Assembly: GCF_008704855.1 (NCBI RefSeq)
Contig: NZ_CP023691.1
Span: forward strand, 5,208,001 to 5,272,000
Origin: Streptomyces platensis
GTDB taxonomy: Bacteria > Actinomycetota > Actinomycetes > Streptomycetales > Streptomycetaceae
Direction: 5' to 3'
DNA: 64,000 nucleotides
The first letter of the stretch is position 1, and each line of letters opens with the position of its first letter. A program made the position numbers and the translations under genes. Below are positions 27,461 through 36,133 of the stretch, in pieces. The notes below the pieces were generated by a model. It saw nothing but the letters and a program-made list of their open reading frames with translations, was not told the DNA's origin and did not search any database.

Positions 27461-27882
27461 GCTTCCCCCGGGGTGTTCGAAAGTCCTCAGCTGTCGCGCT
27501 CGGCCGCTCACTGCTGCATAAGCGCAGGTCAGCAGGGTGCATCGGGGAGCTGCATCGATGCATGAGCCGGAGCCCGGCAGATCGTAGTGAAGTCCCCCGC
27601 CGGTGCTGCATCGTTGAAGGGCGCCGCCGGCCGGGCCGCGCACCCTCCGCTCCGTTCCCACCCCTGGCCCAGGGGTGCGCCGGCCTGCGCGAATCCGGGA
27701 GCGAAGGGGTTCAACGCACCTGTGCGGCAAGGAAAACGCGGGAGACGACCATGCCCCTGACATCACCCTTTCGGGTAACTACCGCCCTTGCCGGGACCGC
27801 TGCCCCACGGCCGGGACCGCGCCCGCCGCCTTGGCGACGGCCGCGCCGACAGCAACCACCCGCACCTGACAAGGAGTCACTC
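27461..27882. other. 422-bp divergent intergenic region
   Basis: Holds both promoters, the TGCATCG cluster and the AAGGAG ribosome site of the peptidase gene. The open frames crossing it are extensions of the two flanking genes without ribosome sites. Confidence 0.5.
27515..27613. promoter_or_regulatory. TGCATCG operator cluster
   Basis: TGCATCG occurs at 27538, 27551 and 27607, and TGCATAA at 27515. The copy at 27551-27562 forms the perfect 12-bp palindrome TGCATCGATGCA. They lie between the HTH/peptidoglycan-binding gene and the divergent peptidase gene, so the HTH protein could bind here. Confidence 0.45.
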
Positions 27883-28431
27883 ATGTCCGTACGCACCCTC
27901 GCCCCGCGCCTGATCGCCGGGGCCGCTGCCCTCGCCGCCCTCATGGGCACCGCGGCCACCGCCTCCGCCACCGCTGCCCCCGGCCGGGCCGCGCTGGCGC
28001 GGCAGATCCTGGCCACGAAGGGGATCGCGCCGGCCACCGCCCACGCCGGCGGCCGGCACGCCGCGTCCACCGCCCGGCAGAACCTCGTCGACACCGCCCA
28101 CGGCAAGGGCGCGCTCACCAGCCCCTGGGGCGACCGGCCGAACCGCCGGGTCGCCCTGGACACCCGGATGCTCAACGGGATGCTGAAGCTGCGGACCCGG
28201 TACGGCTACCGGATCGCGGTCTCCGAGATCGTCGGCGGTGACCACAGCAGCCGCTCCCGCCACTACGCCGGCCTCGCCTTCGACATCAACTACATCAACG
28301 GCCGCCATGTCGGCAGCGGCGCCCCGCACCGCAACCTGATGGCCGCCTGCCGGAAGCTCGGCGCCACCGAGGTCCTCGGGCCGGGGAGCGCCGGACACGC
28401 CACCCACGTCCACTGCGGCTGGCCCCGCTGA
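27883..28431 (+). CDS. secreted M15-like D-Ala-D-Ala peptidase
   Basis: A 182-residue exported protein. The signal peptide runs from MSVRTLAPRLIAG to the region TASATAAPG. The zinc-ligand pattern HYAGLAFDIN and HATHVHCGW gives the His, Asp and His of the M15/VanY-like carboxypeptidase fold, so it probably trims peptidoglycan stem peptides outside the cell. AAGGAG lies six bases before the ATG. It is divergent from a membrane HTH protein with peptidoglycan-binding repeats, which may control it. Confidence 0.82.
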   Translation: MSVRTLAPRLIAGAAALAALMGTAATASATAAPGRAALARQILATKGIAPATAHAGGRHAASTARQNLVDTAHGKGALTSPWGDRPNRRVALDTRMLNGMLKLRTRYGYRIAVSEIVGGDHSSRSRHYAGLAFDINYINGRHVGSGAPHRNLMAACRKLGATEVLGPGSAGHATHVHCGWPR

Positions 28432-28457
28432 TCCCGCCGCGGCCCGACTGATCCCCG

Positions 28458-28496
28458 CCGGTGCCCGGCCGTCCGGAAAGGGCGGCCGGGCACCGG
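28458..28496. terminator. bidirectional terminator
   Basis: A perfect 13-bp stem (28458-28470 with 28484-28496) lies between the convergent peptidase and helicase-associated genes. Confidence 0.8.
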
Positions 28497-28516
28497 CCCG
28501 TCCGTCCGCCGTCCGC

Positions 28517-31015
28517 TCAGACCGAGTCGTCCGCCAGTTCCGCCACGCCGGTGATGCGGTGCAGCGGGTACGTCCGCACCTCGTCGGAGGTGTGGTCGTA
28601 CGCCGTCACAAAGCCGCCCTCGACGCGTACGGGCGCGATGACGCGCTGGCTGGCGGCGCCGTCGGCGTTGACATAGCCGATCCAGAGCGCGGAGTTGGTC
28701 AGCACCGCGGCCTGCATCGTGGCGAGGGTCTCGGCGGAGGTGGTGCGGGGGAAGCCGCCGGGGGCCGGGGCGGGCGCCTGGACCGGTTTGCGTTCCGCGG
28801 TCGCCGCGAGATCGCCGGCGCGGATGGCGCGGACCGCCGCCGCGAGCAGGGTGGGGTCGGGGGACGGCGGGCCGTCCGGGACCGGGGCGGGGGCGGTGCG
28901 CGGCGGGGTCCGGTAGGAGTCGGCGCGGGCGATCAGGACGTCACCGGCGGCCGACTCGGCGGCCGGGGCGTAGCCCATCGCCCGGAGGCCGTCGAGGAGT
29001 TGGTCGGGGGAGGTCTGGGCGGCGAGCACGGTCGGGGCGAGGCGGCGCAGCCGGAGGGCCGCGGCGCGGCGGTCCGCGAGGATCTCGGACAGCAGCGCGT
29101 CGTCGTCACAGCGGACATAGGCGGCGGCCGCGCCGATCCGCAGCTGCCCGTGCTTACGGGCCACGTCGTCGACGAGGTAGGCGAGCGGCTGGGGGACCGG
29201 GGTGCGGGAGTGGGCGGCGAGGAATTCCTGTAGCTCGGCGGCGGACCGGCCGGCGTCCAGGGCACGGCGTACGGACCCGGGGGTGAAGCGGTAGACCGTC
29301 GCACCGCCCTTGGACTCGATGTCGGCCAGCACGCCGAGCGCCTCGGCGAGCGGGCGGCGCAGCGGGCCGGGCGCGACGGCGGTCAGGTCCGCCTGGAGGA
29401 GGACGTGGTCGACGGGCTCGGGGAGGAGCGGAGCGAGCAGGGCGGCGGCGCGGGTCGCGGCGGCGGTGGTTTCGGCGGGGGTGGGCGCGGTGCTGTCCGG
29501 CGGACTGTCGATCAGGGCGCGGCCGTGGGTGGAGAGGGCGCCGCGTCCGGTCACGCCGAGCAACTCGGCCTCGGCCAGGGTCCATTGGGCCAGCCGCGAG
29601 CGGAGGTCGTCGGCGGGGCCGGGTGCGGCCGTGGCGTCGTCGGCCGGCAGCTGTCCGGCGGCCGGGGCGCCGCCGCGCAGCGGCCGCTCCCACCGCAGCC
29701 GGGCCAGTACGGCCGACGCCGGGACGGCGGTGCCCGGCGGCAGTGCGGCGAGCAGGGCGAGGGCGCGGCGGCGGACCTCGGGGGCGGGGGAGCGGTCGAG
29801 GTGCGGGCCGAGCACGGCGAGCGCGCGGCCCTTGGCGTCGGAGGTGCCGACGATCCCGGGGGCGCGGGTCGCGGCGAGCCAGCCGGCCGCCAGCTCCGCC
29901 CAGCGCGCGTGGTCGGGCAGCTGGAGCCACTCCTCGGCGGCCGGGGTGGCCGCGAACCGCTCGTCGGCCTCGCCGTCGGAGGCGATCAGCCCGGCCGCGT
30001 AGGCGAGTTCGAGCCAGAAGGCGGCGAGCTGTTCGGTGGTGTCCAGGGCGGTGGCGGTCCGCTTGAGGTCGCGGACGCTCATCCCGCCGGCCCGCAGGAC
30101 GGCCGGTCCGCCCAGGTCCCACTCCTTGAGCAGCTCCTCGACGGTCGCGAGCGCGGTGAACGCCTGGCTCGCGGCGGCGTTGTCCACAAGCTGTGGATCA
30201 CGTTCCGTGGCGGGCGAGAGCGCGGGCGGGACCGGCTCGGCGGCGCGATGGGCGCGGCCGCCCCGCAGATGCAGCGCCGCCTCCCGCGGCAGCACGACAT
30301 TCCGGGCGCCCGACGGGATCAGCAGGCCCCGGTCCAGCAGCCATTGCAGATGCGGGGCCGGGCGGTCGGTGACCGCACCGTAGGGCGGGCCCCACAGCAG
30401 CTTGTCGAGGACGGCGACGGACTCGGCGGGCGCGGTGTCCAGCAGCGCCGCCATCCGGTTCCGGTCGGCGAACAGCGTGGTGAGCGCGGCGACCGCGGTG
30501 ACCGGGTCGTGGGTGGTGGGCAGCCCGGCCGCGGCGATGATCTCCTGGAGCCGCCCCGGCGAAATCCCCGCCATGGCCTCGGCGACGGTCGGGCCCAGGC
30601 CGGTCGGCGACGGGTGCGCGGGGCTCGGCGTGAGCAGCTCACGGGCCGTCCGCACCAGCCGCAGCCGGTCGTCCGGGCCCCACACCAGCGCCTGCGCCCG
30701 CAGCTCCGCCACCGCCCGGGGCAGCTCGGCGGCGACCGCCGGGTCCCCGGCGTCCCCGCCCATCAGCGCGCCCAGCGTGTCGTACGGGCACGGGTCGGGC
30801 GCCACCGCCAGCGCCTCCGCGGTCTGGAGCACGAACCGGTCGAGCCGCTCCACGGCGCGGACCACCGACGCCCGCGTGCCGGCCCGGGTCGCGAGCTGGG
30901 TGACATCGCCCGGCACCGGATTGAGCAGGTCGGGCCGTGCCCGCAGCAGCCCGGCGAGCCCGCGGTCGGTGCGGGTCCTGAGCTCCTCGGCGAGGGTGCG
31001 GGGTGTACCGGTCAT
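28517..31015 (-). CDS. helicase-associated C-terminal domain protein
   Basis: An 832-residue protein of the actinobacterial family annotated as helicase C-terminal or helicase-associated domain protein. It has no Walker motifs of its own. The start LAEELRTRTDRGLAGLLRARPDL is typical. The middle is Ala/Leu-rich helical, and the C-terminal part (GGATVYRFTPGSVRRALDAG...LAYLVDDVARKHGQLRIGAAAAYVRCDD) resembles the XPB-associated Helicase_C_3 region. The end (RVIAPVRVEGGFVTAYDHTSDEVRTYPLHRITGV) looks like a WYL-type beta domain. In mycobacteria its homologue neighbours the XPB gene, and here XPB lies 2.3 kb away on the same strand, which suggests a shared repair role. Confidence 0.85.
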   Translation of the reverse strand: MTGTPRTLAEELRTRTDRGLAGLLRARPDLLNPVPGDVTQLATRAGTRASVVRAVERLDRFVLQTAEALAVAPDPCPYDTLGALMGGDAGDPAVAAELPRAVAELRAQALVWGPDDRLRLVRTARELLTPSPAHPSPTGLGPTVAEAMAGISPGRLQEIIAAAGLPTTHDPVTAVAALTTLFADRNRMAALLDTAPAESVAVLDKLLWGPPYGAVTDRPAPHLQWLLDRGLLIPSGARNVVLPREAALHLRGGRAHRAAEPVPPALSPATERDPQLVDNAAASQAFTALATVEELLKEWDLGGPAVLRAGGMSVRDLKRTATALDTTEQLAAFWLELAYAAGLIASDGEADERFAATPAAEEWLQLPDHARWAELAAGWLAATRAPGIVGTSDAKGRALAVLGPHLDRSPAPEVRRRALALLAALPPGTAVPASAVLARLRWERPLRGGAPAAGQLPADDATAAPGPADDLRSRLAQWTLAEAELLGVTGRGALSTHGRALIDSPPDSTAPTPAETTAAATRAAALLAPLLPEPVDHVLLQADLTAVAPGPLRRPLAEALGVLADIESKGGATVYRFTPGSVRRALDAGRSAAELQEFLAAHSRTPVPQPLAYLVDDVARKHGQLRIGAAAAYVRCDDDALLSEILADRRAAALRLRRLAPTVLAAQTSPDQLLDGLRAMGYAPAAESAAGDVLIARADSYRTPPRTAPAPVPDGPPSPDPTLLAAAVRAIRAGDLAATAERKPVQAPAPAPGGFPRTTSAETLATMQAAVLTNSALWIGYVNADGAASQRVIAPVRVEGGFVTAYDHTSDEVRTYPLHRITGVAELADDSV

Positions 31016-31192
31016 TCGTCCTACGTTAGCGGGGCCGGGGAAGACGGGGGAGCGCGCGGCCGCACGGCGCCGCCCCGGTCCCGCCCCGATCCGTAGGACA
31101 CCCGCTGCGCCGCCCCCGGGCCGCCTCCGGCCCGGCCGCCGGCCGAAGCGGTACCGTCGGGGCAGCAACCAGCGGACGCCGCAGGGGATTTC

Positions 31193-32356
31193 GTGGGGAT
31201 CGAGAGTGATCAGCTCGTCTTTGACTATCTGAGCCGGGTGGGCGACCTGGCCCAGCAGCGGGGGCTGCCCGCCGCCACCCGGATGCGGCTGGTGACCGGG
31301 CTCCGGGCCGAGATCGACGGTGAGCAGGCCGATTCGGTGTCCGGGGTGAAGCGGCTGCTGGCCCGGCTGGGAACGCCGGAGGCGGTGGTCGCGGCCGCGG
31401 GGAGCGCGGACGACCGGGTGCCGGGAGCCGCCTGGAGCGGCGCGACGCGGCAGGAGCAGGGCACCGGGACCGCCGACGGGCCCGCCGTGCCGCTCGGCCC
31501 ACGGCCCGCCGAGCCGCCCCGTCGGTGGAGCGGCGCCCGCGACAAGCTCACCGGCCTGGCCGCGCGCAGCGGACTGACGGGCAAGGCGGCCGGGAACGGC
31601 GAGGCGCCCACGGGCGGCTCGGTCCCCGCACCGCGCGACGGGGCGCCGGGCCCCGCGCCGACCGTCGGCCTGCCCCCGCACCTGGCCGGCGCCGACGAGC
31701 TGGGTGACGCCGAGGACGCACCGGACTGGTGGCGGGTCGAGCCGGCGCCGTTCGGGCCCGGGGAGACGGTGCCCGGGTTCGTCGGCGGGATCGAGATCCC
31801 GGAGATGTGGGACCGGCCCGAGGACGAGCGCCCGCTGTCACTGACCAAGGACGGCGCGGACGGGGCCGCCGGGGCCGACGGGCAGGCCGCGGACCAGGGC
31901 GGACCGGCGGAGCGCCCGCTGCCCCGGATGCTGCGGCGTGCGCTGGGCCGCCGGCGCCCCGCCCCCGCGCCCCCGGCCGAGGCCGAGGCCGCGGAAGAGG
32001 TCGTGGCCCCGGCGCGGGCCCCGCTCAGCCCCGTCCTGACGCTGGCGGTGCTGCTGCTGGTGGCCGGTGCGGCCCTGGGGTCGTGGCTCGCGCTGGCGGG
32101 CGGCTGGGGGCTCGCCTACGTCTCGCGGCGGCTGACCCGCGCCGAGGCCAAGTTCGCCGCGCTAGGGGTGCCGGGCACCGTCGTCGGCGGCCTGGTGGTG
32201 TGGCTGTGGGGCCGGTTCGACGGGCGGTGGGGCGAGCCCCTCGCCCAGGGCCGGCTGGGGGCGGAGATGCTGGCCGGACTGCCGGTGATGGCGCGGGTGG
32301 CGGCCGTCGCCTCGGCGCTGTTCCTGGTGTGGCGGATGCGGCGGATTCCGCGGTGA
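31193..32356 (+). CDS. membrane protein with long cytoplasmic region
   Basis: A 387-residue protein. The first 70 residues resemble a folded helical domain (LVFDYLSRVGDLAQQRGLPAATRMRLVTGLRAEI) like those before permease or sensor modules. Then comes a long Pro/Ala/Gly-rich linker. At the C-terminus three to four helices are predicted (LTLAVLLLVAGAALGSWLALAG, GTVVGGLVVWLWG, VAAVASALFLVW). No enzymatic motif is seen. A GTG start is used after GGGGATTTC. Function unknown. Confidence 0.78.
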   Translation: MGIESDQLVFDYLSRVGDLAQQRGLPAATRMRLVTGLRAEIDGEQADSVSGVKRLLARLGTPEAVVAAAGSADDRVPGAAWSGATRQEQGTGTADGPAVPLGPRPAEPPRRWSGARDKLTGLAARSGLTGKAAGNGEAPTGGSVPAPRDGAPGPAPTVGLPPHLAGADELGDAEDAPDWWRVEPAPFGPGETVPGFVGGIEIPEMWDRPEDERPLSLTKDGADGAAGADGQAADQGGPAERPLPRMLRRALGRRRPAPAPPAEAEAAEEVVAPARAPLSPVLTLAVLLLVAGAALGSWLALAGGWGLAYVSRRLTRAEAKFAALGVPGTVVGGLVVWLWGRFDGRWGEPLAQGRLGAEMLAGLPVMARVAAVASALFLVWRMRRIPR

Positions 32357-32405
32357 ACGGGCGCGGTGCACCGGGCCGGGTGACCGGCCCGGCGCCGCGG
32401 GCACA

Positions 32406-33062
32406 ATGGCAGGCATGGCTGCACACACCCTGACGGTCGGCTTCGACCTCGATATGACGCTGATCGACTCCCGCCCCGGCATCAGGGCCGCCTATCACGA
32501 GCTGTCCGCCCGGACCGGCACCTTCGTCGACGCCGATCTCGCCGTGAGCCGGCTGGGGCCTCCGCTGGAGGAGGAGATCCGCCGGTGGTTCCCCGCGGAG
32601 CGGGTGGCGGAGATCTCCGACCTGTACCGGTCGCTGTATCCGGAGTTCGCGATCGCGGCGACGCCCGCCCTGCCCGGCGCCCGGGAGGCGATCGACGCGG
32701 TGCACCGGGCGGGCGGCCGGGCGATCGTGGTGACCGCCAAGTACGAGCCCAATGCCAAGCTGCACCTGGCACACCTCGGGCTCGACGTGGACGCCCTCGT
32801 CGGCTCCCTGTGGGCGGCGGGCAAGGCCGAGGCGCTGGACAAGCACCAGGCGCAGGTCTACGTCGGCGACCACATCGGTGACGTCGTCGGGGCGCACACC
32901 GCCGGCGCGTTGTCCGTCGCGGTCGCCACCGGCCCGTGCGACGCCACGGAACTGCGCGCGGCCGGCGCCGAGGTGGTGCTCGGCGACCTGACGGAGTTTC
33001 CGTCCTGGCTGGCGCGCTATGTGGCGGAGGGGGCGGACGGGGGCGAAGCGGCCGCCATCTGA
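32406..33062 (+). CDS. HAD-family phosphatase (phosphoglycolate phosphatase-like)
   Basis: A 218-residue HAD hydrolase. Motif I is FDLDMTLIDSR (nucleophile Asp and acid/base Asp), motif II is VVTAKYE, and motif IV is YVGDHIGDVVGAH. A four-helix cap lies between motifs I and II, so it is a subclass I enzyme for small phosphorylated metabolites, perhaps phosphoglycolate. ATG at 32415 is an alternative start. Its 3' end overlaps the convergent small membrane-protein gene by 46 bases. Confidence 0.88.
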   Translation: MAGMAAHTLTVGFDLDMTLIDSRPGIRAAYHELSARTGTFVDADLAVSRLGPPLEEEIRRWFPAERVAEISDLYRSLYPEFAIAATPALPGAREAIDAVHRAGGRAIVVTAKYEPNAKLHLAHLGLDVDALVGSLWAAGKAEALDKHQAQVYVGDHIGDVVGAHTAGALSVAVATGPCDATELRAAGAEVVLGDLTEFPSWLARYVAEGADGGEAAAI

Positions 33063-33277
33063 CGGCGCTGCGCGAGCGCGGAACGGATCACTCCGGCCGC
33101 CGCCACCACAAAACCGGCGCCCATCAGCATGCACACGCCGTAGAAGACGGACGGCAGCGGATCGGTTCCCAGGAACAGCGGGGCCACGGTGGCGAGAGTG
33201 GCCGCTGCGCCAACTAGGAACATGATCGCGCCGATTCGGACCAGGAGATCCCCGGCAAGGGGCGTTTCGTCAGACAC
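33017..33277 (-). CDS. small two-helix membrane protein
   Basis: An 86-residue protein with two hydrophobic helices (IGAIMFLVGAAATLATVAPLFLG and VFYGVCMLMGAGFVVAAAGVI) and a basic then polar C-terminus. No family name is recognised. GTG at 33277 starts the conserved-looking SDETPLAGDLLVRIG. A GTG at 33307 is an alternative. It overlaps the HAD gene tail to tail. Confidence 0.7.
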   Translation of the reverse strand: MSDETPLAGDLLVRIGAIMFLVGAAATLATVAPLFLGTDPLPSVFYGVCMLMGAGFVVAAAGVIRSALAQRRQMAAASPPSAPSAT

Positions 33278-33502
33278 CTGACCAGGGTAAGTCCGGGCCA
33301 GAAGCACGGAGGATCCACCCGGCGGCGTCTTGTCACCGGCCTTGGGACCATTAGCCTTGGGGTGGCGGGTCCTGCGGCCCGCTGCATTGCTCTCCAGACC
33401 TCTTCACCCCGGCCTCGCCCGGGCGGAGAGGAAGCCAGCCCGCAGATTCCGCAGTAGACCCGGCCCAGTTATCTTCCAACGAGTACGAAGACGAGGACAG
33501 AC

Positions 33503-33886
33503 GTGCCTACCGGCAAGGTCAAGTGGTTCAACAGTGAGAAGGGCTTCGGCTTTCTCTCCCGCGATGACGGCGGTGACGTCTTCGTGCACTCGTCGGTGCT
33601 GCCCGACGGCGTAGCCGCACTCAAGCCTGGCCAGCGCGTCGAATTCGGCGTGGTCGCGGGCCAGCGCGGCGACCAGGCGCTGACCGTGACACTGCTCGAC
33701 CCCGCCCCCTCGGTGGCCGCGGCCCAGCGCCGCAAGCCCGATGAACTCGCCTCGATCGTCCAGGACCTCACCACGCTCCTGGAGAACGTCACCCAGCAGC
33801 TCGAACGGGGCCGCTACCCGGACAAGGTGCACGGCGCCAAGATCGCCGGCATGCTGCGGGCCGTCGCCGACCAGATGGACGTCTGA
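33503..33886 (+). CDS. cold-shock protein with helical extension
   Basis: A 127-residue protein. Residues 1-65 are a cold-shock domain with RNP1 KGFGFLSR and RNP2 VFVHSSVL. A further 60-residue extension (RKPDELASIVQDLTTLLENVTQQLERGRYPDKVHGAKIAGMLRAVADQM) is predicted to be helical and may mediate dimerisation or a partner contact. Twin-length actinobacterial cold-shock proteins of this kind are known but little studied. The GTG start follows GAGGA. It differs from the plain 67-residue protein at 2027. Confidence 0.92.
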   Translation: MPTGKVKWFNSEKGFGFLSRDDGGDVFVHSSVLPDGVAALKPGQRVEFGVVAGQRGDQALTVTLLDPAPSVAAAQRRKPDELASIVQDLTTLLENVTQQLERGRYPDKVHGAKIAGMLRAVADQMDV

Positions 33887-33946
33887 CGCGCACGGCCGCG
33901 GACCGGCGCACCCCGCCCGCACCCGCGGCCGTCACACCGGCAGCTC

Positions 33947-34798
33947 TCACACAAAGCTCAGCGCATCGCGGCCGAGGGGCGGAACGAGCCCCTCGGCCGC
34001 GGCGCGGGTGAGCAGCCCGCGCACCGCGGCATAGCCGTCCTCGCCGAGGTCGGCGGTGAACTCATTGACGTACAGCCCGATGTGCTGGTCGGCGACCTTC
34101 GGGTCCATCTCCTGCGCGTGCTCCAGGACATATGGCCGGGAGGCCGCCGGATCGTCCCAGGCCATCAGGACCGAACTGCGGACCGCCGCCGCGAGATCGC
34201 GCAACGTCCCTTCGCCCAGCGACCGCTTGGCGATGATCGCGCCGAGCGGGATCGGCAGCCCGGTGGTGTGCTCCCAGTGCTCGCCCATGTCGGCCAGGCA
34301 GGACAGGCCGTAGTTCTGGTACGTGAAGCGCGCCTCGTGAATGACCAGGCCCGCATCGACCTTGCCGTCGCGCACGGCCGGCATGATCTCGTGGAACGGC
34401 AGCACCACGATCTCCCCGACCCCGCCCGGCACCTCGGCCGCCGCCCACAGCCGGAACAGCAGATACGCGGTGGACCGCTCACTGGGCACCGCGACCGTCT
34501 TGCCCGCCAGATCCGCGGCCGCGCCCCGCTCCCGGGTCAGCACCAGCGGCCCGCAGCCGCGCCCGAGCGCCCCGCCGCAGGGCAGCAGCGCATAGTCCTG
34601 GAGCACCCACGGCAGCACCGCGTACGACACCTTCAGCACATCGAACTCACCGCGCTCGGCCATGCCGTTGGTGAGGTCGATATCGGCGAAGGTGACCGCC
34701 AGCTCCGGCGCGTCCGGGACACGGCCGTGCGCCAGCGCGTCGAAGACGAAGGTGTCGTTCGGGCACGGCGAGTACGCGATGTTCAGCGGCCGGGTCAC
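33947..34798 (-). CDS. mqnD: 1,4-dihydroxy-6-naphthoate synthase
   Basis: Converts cyclic dehypoxanthine futalosine to 1,4-dihydroxy-6-naphthoate in the futalosine route to menaquinone. The 283-residue protein has the periplasmic-binding-protein-like fold of the MqnA/MqnD family, starting LNIAYSPCPNDTFVFDALAHGRV and containing GCGPLVLTRE and VPSERSTAYLLFRLW. The length is normal. mqnB lies 10 bases upstream on the same strand, so the two form an operon. Confidence 0.95.
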   Translation of the reverse strand: MTRPLNIAYSPCPNDTFVFDALAHGRVPDAPELAVTFADIDLTNGMAERGEFDVLKVSYAVLPWVLQDYALLPCGGALGRGCGPLVLTRERGAAADLAGKTVAVPSERSTAYLLFRLWAAAEVPGGVGEIVVLPFHEIMPAVRDGKVDAGLVIHEARFTYQNYGLSCLADMGEHWEHTTGLPIPLGAIIAKRSLGEGTLRDLAAAVRSSVLMAWDDPAASRPYVLEHAQEMDPKVADQHIGLYVNEFTADLGEDGYAAVRGLLTRAAAEGLVPPLGRDALSFV

Positions 34799-34808
34799 GG
34801 GGTCCTCC

Positions 34809-35546
34809 TCAAGGACGTGGGGGAGATTCCGGAGCCGGACCGGTGGCGGCCGTGAGGGCTCCGGGGAGCGTACGGAAGGCGCCGGTCAGCGCGGCGAGGG
34901 CGTCCCCGATGCGCCAGGCGGCGCGGTCGCGGGGGCCGACGGCATTGGAGACCGCGCGGATCTCCAGCACCGGCACCCCGTGGGCGGCGGCCGCCTCGGC
35001 GACCCCGAAGCCCTCCATCGCCTCGGCCAGCACCCCCGGGTGACGTGCCGCCAGCTCGGCGGCGCGGGCCGCGCCGCCGGTGACCGTCGAGACCGTGACG
35101 ACCGGGCCGGACACCGCGCCGGCCGCCGCCGCGACGGCCCGCACCAGCGCCGGGTCGGGGCGGTGCACGACCGTCCCGAAGCCGAGTTCGGTGACCGGGA
35201 GGAAACCGTCGGGGGTCTCCGCGCCGAGGTCGGCCGCGACGATCGCCTCCGCGACCACCACCGACCCCAGCGGCGCGGCGGGGGGAAAGCCGCCGCCGAT
35301 ACCGGCCGAGACCACCAGGTCGTACGGCTGCCCGGCGAGGGCGGCGGCGGTCAGCGCGGTGGCCGTGCCGGCGGCCGCGGCGGCCGGACCGACGCCGGCG
35401 GCCAGCGCGTCGAGCGCCACCGGGAGCCCGGCGGCCCGCCGCAGCTCCTGCCCGCCGGGCAGCGTCACCGCCGCGCAGGACCCCGCCACGGCACACACCG
35501 CGTCACGCTCGGCCGCAACCGCCGTGACGACCAGGACCCGCCTCAT
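34809..35546 (-). CDS. mqnB: futalosine hydrolase
   Basis: Removes hypoxanthine from futalosine, the step after MqnA in the futalosine menaquinone pathway. The 245-residue protein belongs to the nucleoside phosphorylase/hydrolase fold: the start LVVTAVAAERDAV, the VVSAGIGGGFPPAAPLGSVVV core and the ribose-binding EAMEGFGVAEAAAAHGVPVLEIRAVSN are all present. It ends in a Pro-rich tail. It is followed directly by mqnD. Confidence 0.94.
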   Translation of the reverse strand: MRRVLVVTAVAAERDAVCAVAGSCAAVTLPGGQELRRAAGLPVALDALAAGVGPAAAAAGTATALTAAALAGQPYDLVVSAGIGGGFPPAAPLGSVVVAEAIVAADLGAETPDGFLPVTELGFGTVVHRPDPALVRAVAAAAGAVSGPVVTVSTVTGGAARAAELAARHPGVLAEAMEGFGVAEAAAAHGVPVLEIRAVSNAVGPRDRAAWRIGDALAALTGAFRTLPGALTAATGPAPESPPRP

Positions 35547-35559
35547 GCGGCCGGTGTTC

Positions 35560-36063
35560 CTAGTTCTCCTGCTTCAGCGTGAAGTGCCACATCGTCTTGG
35601 GGCCCTCGCCCGCGCCCAGCTCGGCGACCTGGAGGGTGACGTCCTTGGAGTACGTGGTCTGGCCGGTCTGCGGGTTCTGCTGCATGAAGAGCGTGTCCGC
35701 GTCGAAGCTGCGGTACGTCTGCTTGCTGGGCTCGCGCATGACCGGGCCGGCACCGATGACGATCCAGCCGGACTTGGCGACCTCGGGGTCGACGCCGACG
35801 CGCACCTTCTCACCGGGGTGCACGGTGATCGTCTTGCCGCCCTTCTTGGTCAGGCAGGCCGAGACGTCCTTCTTGGACAGGACCTTGCCGCCACCGTCGC
35901 AGCCGGGGGTGGCCTCGGCCGTCACGGTCGACGAACCGACGGTCACGGTCGAGAGCGCGGTCGGCTTCTCGCAGGCGGAGAGGGTGATGAGACCCAGGGA
36001 CACGGCACCGATGGCGGCAGCGGCACGGCGGCCCTTGCCCCAGGAGATCAACGCAGCGGTCAT
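35560..36063 (-). CDS. DUF2771 lipoprotein
   Basis: A 167-residue lipoprotein. The signal ends in the lipobox LSAC, placing the lipidated Cys near residue 31. The mature part matches the DUF2771 pattern (GWIVIGAGPVMREPSKQTYRSFDADTLF), with two further cysteines (PGCDG, SACLT) likely paired. The function is unknown. It lies 13 bases upstream of mqnB on the same strand and may share its transcript. Confidence 0.85.
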   Translation of the reverse strand: MTAALISWGKGRRAAAAIGAVSLGLITLSACEKPTALSTVTVGSSTVTAEATPGCDGGGKVLSKKDVSACLTKKGGKTITVHPGEKVRVGVDPEVAKSGWIVIGAGPVMREPSKQTYRSFDADTLFMQQNPQTGQTTYSKDVTLQVAELGAGEGPKTMWHFTLKQEN

Positions 36064-36133
36064 ACGGGCAGGCTATCTGGCGCCTCGGCTCACGCCACGC
36101 CCGGGTGCGGCGTGCCGCGCCGTCCGTCGCCGG

